A stretch of 64,000 nt of DNA from Gammaproteobacteria bacterium. Lineage in GTDB: Bacteria > Pseudomonadota > Gammaproteobacteria > Steroidobacterales > Foliamicaceae. Position numbers and translations under genes: made by a program. Positions 30,262 to 37,586 of this stretch are shown here, in pieces (position 1 is the first letter of the stretch; each line of letters begins with the position of its first letter). The stretch lies in contig VYBN01000033.1 of the NCBI GenBank assembly GCA_009844425.1, positions 222,607 to 286,606 on the forward strand, given 5' to 3'. The notes under the pieces are model-generated. The model was not told the DNA's origin. It searched no databases and saw only the letters and a list, made by a program, of their open reading frames with translations.

Positions 30262-31544
30262 TGGGAGCCGCCGGGATACTCGAAGTCCGCGATGGATTGC
30301 CCGTGCATTCGCACGCTGAATCCGGGGGCGGTCGGCGCCAGGTAGGCGCCGTTGCGCACTACGCAGGGGTCCACGAAGTGCTCGTGGAGATGGTCCACAT
30401 ACTCGATCACGCGATCCCCGATTTCACCGGAAATCATGACGTAGTCGATCATCGAGAGATGCTGCACGTACTCGCAAAGGCCCACGCCTCCCGCGTGCGG
30501 GCATACGGGCTTGCCGAACTTCGCGGCCAGCAGGTACACGGTCAGGATTTCGTTCAGCCCGGCGAGCCGGCAGGCGTCGATCTGGACCACGTCGATCGCG
30601 TCGCCGGCGATGAACTGCTTGAACAGGATGCGATTGGCGCACTGCTCGCCGGTGGCGACCTGAATTTCCCCGATCGCTTCCCTGATCTTCTTGTGGCCCG
30701 CGATGTCGTCGGGACTGGTGGGTTCCTCGATGAACCAGGGCCGGAAAGGCGCCAGGCGCCGCATCCACTCAATGGCTTCATTGACTTCCCAGGCCTGGTT
30801 GGCGTCCACCATCAGGACGATGTCTTCGCCGACGGTTTCCCGGATGCTCCGCAAGCGGCGAATGTCGTCGTCGATATTGGCGCCGACTTTCAGCTTGATA
30901 TGGCGGAATCCCTGCTGCACGGCCTCCCGGCATAGCCTCCGGATTTTCTCGTCGTCGTAGCCCAGCCAGCCGGCCGACATCGTATAGGCGGGGTAGCCGT
31001 GTTCCTCGAGGTGGCGGATCCGCCGGTCCCGGGTTGCGATGTTCCTTTCGACGATTGCAAGAGCCTCATCGCGGGTCAGCACGTCCTCGACGTAGCGCAG
31101 GTCCGCGCATGCTACGAACTCTTCCGGATCCATTTCGGCCAGCAGGCGCCACACCGGCTTGCCCTCGGCGCGGGCCCACATGTCCCAGATGGCGTTGGCG
31201 ATCGCGCCGGCGGCCATGTGAACAATGCCTTTATCGGGTCCCAGCCAGCGTATCTGGCTGTCGGATCGAATTTCCTCGTAGTACCCGCCGATATCGGCCC
31301 GGATTTCGTCGAAGTCCTTTCCGACCACCAGGTGCCGCATGGCCTCGACGGCCTTGCAGCAGATATCGTTGCCCCGCCCGATCGTAAAGATCAGGCTGAA
31401 GCCCTGATTACCGGTTTCAGTTTCGATTACGACATAAGTCGCCGAGTAGTCCGGGTCCTTGTTGGTTGCATCGGATCCGTCCAGCTGATCGGACGTAGGG
31501 AAACGCACGTCGCGCGCCGATAAACCAACGATTCTGTCAGGCAT
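30201..31544 (-). CDS. L-fuconate dehydratase (enolase superfamily)
   Basis: 447 residues from the ATG at 31544 (AAAGGA upstream); an ATG at 31571 adds nine residues. Dehydrates L-fuconate to 2-keto-3-deoxy-L-fuconate in non-phosphorylating fucose catabolism. Family marks: ATNKDPDYSATYVVIET, FTIGRGNDICCKAVEA, catalytic Lys in FRHIKLKVGA, metal Asp in MVDANQAWE, IEEPTSPDD, and the catalytic His in CPHAGGVGLCEYVQHL. The last 14 residues (VGFATTIRPRTTGRG) come from reading an aldo/keto-reductase fragment in the wrong frame, so the native C-terminus was lost by a deletion. It may still be active. Confidence 0.9.
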   Translation of the reverse strand: MPDRIVGLSARDVRFPTSDQLDGSDATNKDPDYSATYVVIETETGNQGFSLIFTIGRGNDICCKAVEAMRHLVVGKDFDEIRADIGGYYEEIRSDSQIRWLGPDKGIVHMAAGAIANAIWDMWARAEGKPVWRLLAEMDPEEFVACADLRYVEDVLTRDEALAIVERNIATRDRRIRHLEEHGYPAYTMSAGWLGYDDEKIRRLCREAVQQGFRHIKLKVGANIDDDIRRLRSIRETVGEDIVLMVDANQAWEVNEAIEWMRRLAPFRPWFIEEPTSPDDIAGHKKIREAIGEIQVATGEQCANRILFKQFIAGDAIDVVQIDACRLAGLNEILTVYLLAAKFGKPVCPHAGGVGLCEYVQHLSMIDYVMISGEIGDRVIEYVDHLHEHFVDPCVVRNGAYLAPTAPGFSVRMHGQSIADFEYPGGSQWRARVGFATTIRPRTTGRG

Positions 31545-31642
31545 GCTCGGTCCTTTGCTCAATCCCCGCATGGGAAGCTATTCGAGAAAGGCGACAAATC
31601 AACGGTGAGGCCGCACAAAGTCCCGCTGTACGCTGGTGGGGC

Positions 31643-31648
31643 TATACT
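31643..31648 (+). promoter_or_regulatory. -10 element of the lipoprotein gene
   Basis: TATACT, eight bases before the lipoprotein ATG at 31656. If used, the transcript would start almost at the ATG and be near leaderless; no good -35 is visible. Confidence 0.3.
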
Positions 31649-31655
31649 CAGGTTC

Positions 31656-32708
31656 ATGAGTGCCTTGAACCGATACGCGGCCTTTGTGCTTGCTGCATTG
31701 GTGTTGGTCGCTGCGGGGTGCGGTGGGGCGGATGATGCCGAAAGGGCCGAAGCGCGCACCGCCGCGGATAATCAGCGCACTGCTGTGGTTTCCGAGTTCG
31801 AGCGCGCTCTTGACGAGGCCCGGTATCTCCGCGACGACATTGCCGCCTTGCGCGAGGACATGCGGGCCGTGCGCGACGCCGCCAATGAGGAAGTCAGGCG
31901 TGCTTCCCGGGACGCGTCCGTTCTGCGCGACGAAATCGCCGCCATTCGGCTTGAAATGCAGCAGTTGAGCGAGGCCGCCGCTTCCGAGGCGGAGCGCAGC
32001 GCCGAGGAAGTCAGGACGCTACGCGACGAGATCGCTGCGCTTCGCGACGAACTGACTTCCGCACGCGAGGCTGCCGAAGCGGCCGAAGGCGATTCAGGAG
32101 ACTTCTCCGTTGCGCTGAGCGAAGCGGATGAATATCCGGACCCTGTCGTGTACGACGACGAAATCGGGACCGGGACTTATTCGCCGCAAAGGCAGACTGC
32201 GCGCCCGACCACGGTGATCTATGCGCCGACGTACCGCCGGCGGCCTCTCGCGTCGCCGCCCCGCGGCTACGCTCGCGATGCTCGGCGCTTGAGTCGTTCA
32301 CGCGATGCGCGACGAAAAGCTTCCTCCGCGACCGACACGAAGCCGGTAGTGCGAACGAAGCCGGCCGAGCGAACCAGGTCGGTTGTATCGAGAACGCGCG
32401 ACGTGTCCCGGACCCGGACGGTTGCGCCGAAAACGCGGAGGGTCGCGGATACGAGGCGACAGACGCCCAGCACGCGGCCCGCCGCACCGGCGGCACGACC
32501 CGCTGCACCAACTTCTCGCCCCGCTCGGGTGGTTTCGCGACCGGCCACGCCCACTTCGCGACCGGCTATGCCCACTTCACGTCCGGCTATGCCCACTTCA
32601 CGGCCTGCTGCCCCTGCGCCGCGACCGGCCGCGCCGGCGCCACGCCCGGCGCCGCGGCCCGCGCCGGTTCCGCAAAAGAAGACTCACGTCCCGAAACCGG
32701 AAAGATAA
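31656..32708 (+). CDS. Envelope lipoprotein with long coiled coil and basic Pro/Arg repeat tail
   Basis: 350 residues from ATG 31656. Lipobox LVAAGC indicates lipidation at a Cys about 21 residues in. Residues about 30-150 are a regular heptad coiled coil (RYLRDDIAALREDMRAVRD; LRDEIAALRDEL). The remainder is low-complexity and strongly basic, rich in Pro, Arg, Thr, Ser, with seven-residue repeats such as PAMPTSR and PAAPAPR encoded by 21-base tandem repeats near 32540-32640. Arrangement suggests a tether reaching from the outer membrane through the periplasm toward an acidic surface. No family recognised. It precedes the sterol operon by 128 bases. Confidence 0.7.
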   Translation: MSALNRYAAFVLAALVLVAAGCGGADDAERAEARTAADNQRTAVVSEFERALDEARYLRDDIAALREDMRAVRDAANEEVRRASRDASVLRDEIAAIRLEMQQLSEAAASEAERSAEEVRTLRDEIAALRDELTSAREAAEAAEGDSGDFSVALSEADEYPDPVVYDDEIGTGTYSPQRQTARPTTVIYAPTYRRRPLASPPRGYARDARRLSRSRDARRKASSATDTKPVVRTKPAERTRSVVSRTRDVSRTRTVAPKTRRVADTRRQTPSTRPAAPAARPAAPTSRPARVVSRPATPTSRPAMPTSRPAMPTSRPAAPAPRPAAPAPRPAPRPAPVPQKKTHVPKPER

Positions 32709-32783
32709 GGCGACGCCTTCGCCCGTTCGACTTACCGCACGGTCGCGGGACGTAGTGTTAGAGTACGCGCGTCCGAATTTTTG

Positions 32784-32804
32784 CCCGGAAACCGGGGGTT
32801 GTTT
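32784..32804 (+). terminator. Weak hairpin before the sterol operon
   Basis: CCCGG-AAA-CCGGG (32784-32796) followed by GGTTGTTT. A short GC stem with a partial T-run, consistent with a weak terminator after the lipoprotein gene or a leader hairpin of the sterol operon. The 128-base gap around it shows no other clear signal. Confidence 0.35.
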
Positions 32805-32836
32805 CCTATCCATCGCAAGAAATTCGCGGATCTTCC

Positions 32837-33949
32837 ATGAATCCCGTATTCGTAACCGGCGCGGCCGGACACGTGGGCGCCAATCTCGTGCGCCGCCTGC
32901 TCGACGACGGCGTTCGCATCCGGGTGCTGCTGAGGCACGAGGACAACAACGAGGGCCTGGAAGGCCTCGATGTTGAACGCGCTTACGGCGATATCCGGGA
33001 CCTGAACGCCACCCGGCGCGCGATCGAGGGTTGCCAGGGCGTCTATCACGTCGCCGCGAAAGTCTCCACCATCGACGGCACTCGCGCGCATCGCCGCGAG
33101 TTGTATGAGTGCAACGTGCTGGGCACCCGCAACGTGCTGCAGGCGGCGCGGGAGTACGAAGCCGGGCGGGTAGTGGTCACGGGCTCGTTCAGCGCGGTTG
33201 GCTACGCTCTCGACGATCCGTCCGCTCCAAGCGACGAGACCATGCAGTTCTACCCCATGGAGCGCACGATGCCGTACGAGCGCAGCAAGATGCTCGTCGA
33301 GCACGAGTGCTGGCGCGCGGCGTCGGCAGGGCAGGACGTCGTTGTCGCAACCTGCTGTGCGGTCGTGGGCGGCGCGGACTTTTTCCCGTCGCGCCTGGGC
33401 CGGACCCTGTGCGACTTCACCGACGGCAAGCTCCATGCCTACGTGGACGGGGGGTTCGAGTTCGTGGCGGCGCGCGACATCGTCGAAGGGCACCTGCTGT
33501 GCATGCGCAACGGACGCCCGGGCGAGAAGTACATCTTCAGCAGCGAATACAAGACCATCTCCGGCATGCTTGATCTCTACGAGGAGGTTACGGGCATCCC
33601 GCGTCCGCGCCGGCGGATTCCGGCCAACCTGATGTATGTCTTCTCGGAGGCGGCGAGCTTCTACCTGAGCCGCGTGCACCCCGACTTTCCCCAGCGTTTC
33701 ACGCCCGGCGCCATCCGCCTTCTGAAAAAGCGCCGCCACGCCAATCTCGACAAAGCGAAAAGCGAACTCGGCTACCGGCCGACCCGCATCCGCGACGCCG
33801 TGCATGAGGCGTACGCGTTTCACTTTCACGAGCGCAAGGCGATCACCAATCCGCAGGCAAAACGCCCGCGCGCGAACGGCGCTGCATACGAGCAAGACGC
33901 CGCGCCGAACCGCAGTGCGCAGATGACCGCCGATGGAGGCGCGTCATGA
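32837..33949 (+). CDS. sdmB: SdmB-like 4-methylsterol dehydrogenase/reductase (extended SDR)
   Basis: 370 residues. Extended short-chain dehydrogenase: NAD(P)-binding TGAAGHVGANLVRRL (residues 7-21), active Tyr147-x3-Lys151 in PYERSK. It has the 3-beta-hydroxysteroid dehydrogenase-like layout with a helical C-terminal part (LMYVFSEAASFYLSR). In bacteria with C-4 demethylated sterols such an SDR (SdmB) works with a Rieske oxygenase (SdmA); the SdmA-like gene follows with a four-base overlap. Role in 4-decarboxylation/3-keto formation is inferred from context. A hopanoid-type sugar epimerase is the alternative reading. Confidence 0.75.
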   Translation: MNPVFVTGAAGHVGANLVRRLLDDGVRIRVLLRHEDNNEGLEGLDVERAYGDIRDLNATRRAIEGCQGVYHVAAKVSTIDGTRAHRRELYECNVLGTRNVLQAAREYEAGRVVVTGSFSAVGYALDDPSAPSDETMQFYPMERTMPYERSKMLVEHECWRAASAGQDVVVATCCAVVGGADFFPSRLGRTLCDFTDGKLHAYVDGGFEFVAARDIVEGHLLCMRNGRPGEKYIFSSEYKTISGMLDLYEEVTGIPRPRRRIPANLMYVFSEAASFYLSRVHPDFPQRFTPGAIRLLKKRRHANLDKAKSELGYRPTRIRDAVHEAYAFHFHERKAITNPQAKRPRANGAAYEQDAAPNRSAQMTADGGAS

Positions 33950-35076
33950 GCACGGCGGCGGCCGGACCGCCCGGCTTCGAGGAGGCCGTCAACCTGCGCC
34001 AGAAGGTGCGCGCCGCGGGCATGGACCCGGACTATTGGTACGCGGTCGAGGAGGTGCGCAATATCAAGCCGGGATCCGTGGTCGAGGTGGTTTTCTGGAA
34101 ACGTTCGATTGCGCTGTTCCGGGCCGGGGACGGTTCGTTTCACGCCATGGACAACCGCTGCGCGCATCGCCAGCTCAAGCTGTCGCTGGGCCAGGTGGAA
34201 GGTTGCCGGCTGGTGTGCGCCTACCACGGCTGGAAATACGACCCGGATGGGCAGCTCGCCGAGACCGCGCACGAGATGCTTGGGGGAAGCATGCCCAGCG
34301 TCGCGCTCAGGACCTATCCGGTAAAGGTCCGATACGGCCTGATCTGGCTGTTCCCCGGGAACCCGGAACTGGCTCAAACGCGCCGGATTCCCGATATTCC
34401 CGAGCTGGAGGGCAAGGGTCGCTGGGCCTGCGTGCCGCTGAGCTTCACCTGGTCGGCGCACCACTCGATGGTGATCGACAACGTCAGCGATTTCACCCAC
34501 GCCTGGCTGCACCGCCGCTACCGTCCCTTCGACGGCGCCGTGCTCACGCGCTGCGAGACGGTCGGCGACGACGTGCACGTGGCCTACGACACGAGCGTCG
34601 GACGCGGGCGTTTTTCCGGAATGTTCGTCGATCGCGAGCGGATCGATACCAATTCCATGAAGCTCTGCTATCAGTATCCCTACCAGTGGTCGAACACCGA
34701 CGAGGCAATAAAGCACTGGTGTTTCGTGCTGCCCGTCGACGAACGCACCACCCGGGCCTTCTTCCTGTTCTACTTCAAGTCCCTGAAGGTTCCGATGCTG
34801 CCGATACGCTTCCCCCGGCTCGCGATGACCACGGTATTGAAGATATCCAACCGTATGCTCATCGGGCCGCTGCTTTCCCAGGACGGATTTGCGCTCGAAG
34901 CCGAGCAGGAGGGTTACGAGCGGCACTTCAACGCCCGTCCTCTCGAATTCAATCCGGCGGTACGGGCTTTTCAGAACGTGACGGTGCGCAAGTGGCAGGA
35001 GTACCTGGCCAGGGAGAACGGAGCGGAGACGCCCGCGCCCGGGTTGACGACCGCGGACGGCGGCGCCGATGCCTGA
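33946..35076 (+). CDS. sdmA: SdmA-like Rieske non-haem iron oxygenase (sterol C-4 demethylation)
   Basis: 376 residues. Rieske cluster ligands Cys72-x-His74 (RCAHRQLK) and Cys91-x2-His94 (VCAYHGWKYD). Mononuclear iron ligands are His185 and His189 in NVSDFTHAWLHRR. The architecture matches single-component steroid/sterol Rieske oxygenases. Placed between an SDR and a C-14 reductase in a sterol operon, it is the expected SdmA, oxidising a C-4 methyl group. It overlaps the SDR by four bases and the reductase by eight. Reductase partners for electron transfer are not in the window. Confidence 0.8.
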   Translation: MSTAAAGPPGFEEAVNLRQKVRAAGMDPDYWYAVEEVRNIKPGSVVEVVFWKRSIALFRAGDGSFHAMDNRCAHRQLKLSLGQVEGCRLVCAYHGWKYDPDGQLAETAHEMLGGSMPSVALRTYPVKVRYGLIWLFPGNPELAQTRRIPDIPELEGKGRWACVPLSFTWSAHHSMVIDNVSDFTHAWLHRRYRPFDGAVLTRCETVGDDVHVAYDTSVGRGRFSGMFVDRERIDTNSMKLCYQYPYQWSNTDEAIKHWCFVLPVDERTTRAFFLFYFKSLKVPMLPIRFPRLAMTTVLKISNRMLIGPLLSQDGFALEAEQEGYERHFNARPLEFNPAVRAFQNVTVRKWQEYLARENGAETPAPGLTTADGGADA

Positions 35077-36166
35077 GTTGCCGGCGCCGGTGTCAGCGCT
35101 TTCGGGCGCGCTGCTGTTCCAGGCGGCGGTAATGATCGCCGTCTTTATCGGCGCACTGTTTCTGGGATCGATGTTCCTGCCGGGACGCCGGATCAAAGGG
35201 CCGGATCTCGGCGGCAAATCGATTACTTACAAGTTCAACGGTCTGACGTTATTGCTGCTCACCGTGCTTGCGGCCGGCATCGCCCAGGTCTCCGGTGCGT
35301 TCTCACTGTCGTTGCTGTATACGCACTTTTTCGCGCTCTTCGTGGCGGCGAACGTGTTCGCATTCGCGTTTTCCGGCTGGCTGTACTGGCGAAGCGCGCG
35401 GAAGCCTGCCGAATCGCCGGGGTTCTGGCGGGCCTACTTCTTCGGTGCGGAACTCAATCCCGCCCTGCTCGGGGTGGACCTCAAGATGTTCAGCTACCGC
35501 CCGTCGCTCATCGGGCTGGCGCTGTTCAACACTTCGTTCGCGGTGGTGCAGTACGAAACCTACGGCCATCTGACCCTGGCGATGGCCCTCTACCAGGTCC
35601 TGACATGGGTCTATGTGCTCAATTACTTCCAGTTCGAAAGGGGCATGGTCCACACCTGGGACATCATCAGCGAGCGCTTCGGATGGATGCTGGTGTGGGG
35701 CGACTACGTGTTTGTGCCCTTCTTCTACTGCATTGTCGGCTGGTGGCTGGTCGATGCGTCGGGTCCGCCGCTGAATCCCCTCGCCGCCGCCGGCATCGTG
35801 CTGCTGTACGCCTTCGGCTTCTGGATATTCCGGGGCGCCAACGCGCAGAAGCACCGTTTCAAGCGCGATCCGTCCACGACGATCTGGGGCCGGCCCGCCG
35901 AGTCTCTCGACGGGCGCCTGCTGGTGTCCGGGTTCTGGGGGATCGGGCGGCACCTCAACTACAGCGGCGAGATCTGCATCTACCTCGCGTTTGCGCTCAC
36001 CACCGGTTTTGCATCCTGGGCGCCGTTTCTTTTGCCGGCCTGGCTTGCTGGGCTGCTGTGGCATCGCTCGCGCCGCGATGACCGGCGCTGCCGCGCCAAG
36101 TACGGCGAATTGTGGGGGCGCTACCGGGAGCGCGTGCCGTATTCGATGGTCCCGCTCGTGTATTGA
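35069..36166 (+). CDS. Sterol C-14 reductase (ERG24/ERG4 family)
   Basis: 365 residues, about eight to ten membrane helices. The ERG4/ERG24 signatures are all present: NPALLGVDLKMFSYRPSLIG, GWMLVWGDYVFVPFFY, WIFRGANAQKHRFKRDP (NADPH pocket), LLVSGFWGIGRHLNYSGEI and the terminal RRCRAKYGELWGRYRERVPY. It should reduce the delta-14 double bond left after CYP51 removes the 14-alpha methyl group. CYP51 begins 11 bases downstream, which fits. A delta-7 or delta-24(28) reductase activity cannot be excluded by sequence alone. Confidence 0.9.
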   Translation: MPELPAPVSALSGALLFQAAVMIAVFIGALFLGSMFLPGRRIKGPDLGGKSITYKFNGLTLLLLTVLAAGIAQVSGAFSLSLLYTHFFALFVAANVFAFAFSGWLYWRSARKPAESPGFWRAYFFGAELNPALLGVDLKMFSYRPSLIGLALFNTSFAVVQYETYGHLTLAMALYQVLTWVYVLNYFQFERGMVHTWDIISERFGWMLVWGDYVFVPFFYCIVGWWLVDASGPPLNPLAAAGIVLLYAFGFWIFRGANAQKHRFKRDPSTTIWGRPAESLDGRLLVSGFWGIGRHLNYSGEICIYLAFALTTGFASWAPFLLPAWLAGLLWHRSRRDDRRCRAKYGELWGRYRERVPYSMVPLVY

Positions 36167-36176
36167 GAGAGTAAAG

Positions 36177-37586
36177 GTGGCGAACCATACCGACAGTGCA
36201 GCCACCCTGCGTTCGGCGCGGCCCGCGGCGCCGCCGGGCAAGCCGATTCCCGAACTCTCCGGCGGTTGGCCGTTGCTCGGTCATCTGCCCGAGTTCCAGA
36301 GGGACCCGGTGGCGATGCTCGATCGCTGCCGGCGGGAGCACGGCGAACTGGTTCGTTTCCGGCTGGGGACCCGCGAATTCGTGCTGTTTACCGGACCGGA
36401 AGCCCACGACTGCTACTTCCGGGCGCCCGAGGACCAGCTTGACGCTCGTGCCGTGTACCAGTTCACGGTGCCCATCTTCGGGCGCGGCGTGGCCTACGAC
36501 GTGGCTCCCGAGATCATGGCGGAGCAGTTGGGGTTCCTGTATCCGGCGCTGCGCGATGCGTCCATGCGCCGGTATGCCGAAATCATGTACGACGAAGCCG
36601 GCCGGTTTGCCGACGCGCTCGGAGAGGAAGGCGTGCTCGACCTGCCGGCGGCGATGAACCGACTTACCGTGAACATCGCCAGCCGCTGCCTGCTGGGTCA
36701 GGAGGTACGGGATCAGGTGGATTCGGGGTTCGCCCAGGCGTACCACGACCTCGAGGAGGGAATAAACCTGATCGGCTTCTTCCTGCCCAGGCTACCGATC
36801 CCGGCGCATCGGCGTCGCGACCGCGCGCGCCGCAGGATAGCCGGAATTCTTGTCCGAATCATGGAGGGCCGGCGGGGCTCGGGCGCCGCGCCGCAGGATT
36901 TCATGCAGGCGCTGATGCAGGCCCGCTACAAGGACGGCCGGGCCCTGAGCGATGGCGAGGTGACCGGGATATTGCTGACGGTCCTGTTCGCCGGCCAGCA
37001 CACCAGCGCGGTGCTTGCAAGCTGGATGGGTCTTGAGATGTTCCGCGATCCCGCCTGCATGGCGCGGATTCGCGCCGAGATGCGCGCGATTTACGGTCAG
37101 ACGGGCTCCATGAGCCTCGCCGGCCTCAAGCGCCAGATGGCGCTGGAATGGACGGTGCGTGAGTGCGAGCGGCTGCATCCGCCGCTCATACTGCTCATTC
37201 GCAAGGTGCTGAAACCGCTTCAATATGCGGGGTACACCGTGCCTGCCGGGGCTCTGGCCGTCGTCTCTCCGGCGGTTTCCCACCGTTTGCCGGGCCTTTT
37301 TGCCGATCCCCAGCGGTTCGATCCCGAACGGTTCGCTCCGCCGCGCAGCGAGAACAAGCAACACCTCTATACGCTGATCGGTTTCGGCGGAGGCAAGCAC
37401 CGGTGCATGGGGGAAAAATTCGCCATGCTGCAATTGAAGGCGATTTGGACGGTGCTGCTGGACCGCTTCGATTTTGATCCCGTCGCCGAGTTTCCCGCAC
37501 CGAACTACGGCAGCTGGGTGACGGGCCCCACCGTGCCCTGCCGGGTCCGTTACCGCCGCCGCTCGCAAGCGAGCGTATTCAGTTGA
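36177..37586 (+). CDS. cyp51: Sterol 14-alpha-demethylase cytochrome P450 (CYP51)
   Basis: 469 residues, GTG start at 36177 preceded by GAGAGTAAAG. CYP51-specific features are seen: the B' region FTVPIFGRGVAYDVAPEIM (compare the YxxF/L..FGxGVxYD consensus), the I-helix FAGQHTSAVLASW (272-276 AGQHT), Glu329-x2-Arg332 and the haem Cys410 in GFGGGKHRCMGEKFA. No N-terminal membrane anchor, so soluble, as in other bacterial CYP51. It removes the 14-alpha methyl of lanosterol-type sterols using external electron donors that are not encoded nearby. Its stop overlaps the fusion gene start (TTGA). Confidence 0.92.
   Translation: MANHTDSAATLRSARPAAPPGKPIPELSGGWPLLGHLPEFQRDPVAMLDRCRREHGELVRFRLGTREFVLFTGPEAHDCYFRAPEDQLDARAVYQFTVPIFGRGVAYDVAPEIMAEQLGFLYPALRDASMRRYAEIMYDEAGRFADALGEEGVLDLPAAMNRLTVNIASRCLLGQEVRDQVDSGFAQAYHDLEEGINLIGFFLPRLPIPAHRRRDRARRRIAGILVRIMEGRRGSGAAPQDFMQALMQARYKDGRALSDGEVTGILLTVLFAGQHTSAVLASWMGLEMFRDPACMARIRAEMRAIYGQTGSMSLAGLKRQMALEWTVRECERLHPPLILLIRKVLKPLQYAGYTVPAGALAVVSPAVSHRLPGLFADPQRFDPERFAPPRSENKQHLYTLIGFGGGKHRCMGEKFAMLQLKAIWTVLLDRFDFDPVAEFPAPNYGSWVTGPTVPCRVRYRRRSQASVFS

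Noticed and set aside
32540-32640. CRISPR or mobile repeat in the lipoprotein gene
   Set aside because: The 21-base periodicity keeps the reading frame and encodes a seven-residue protein repeat.
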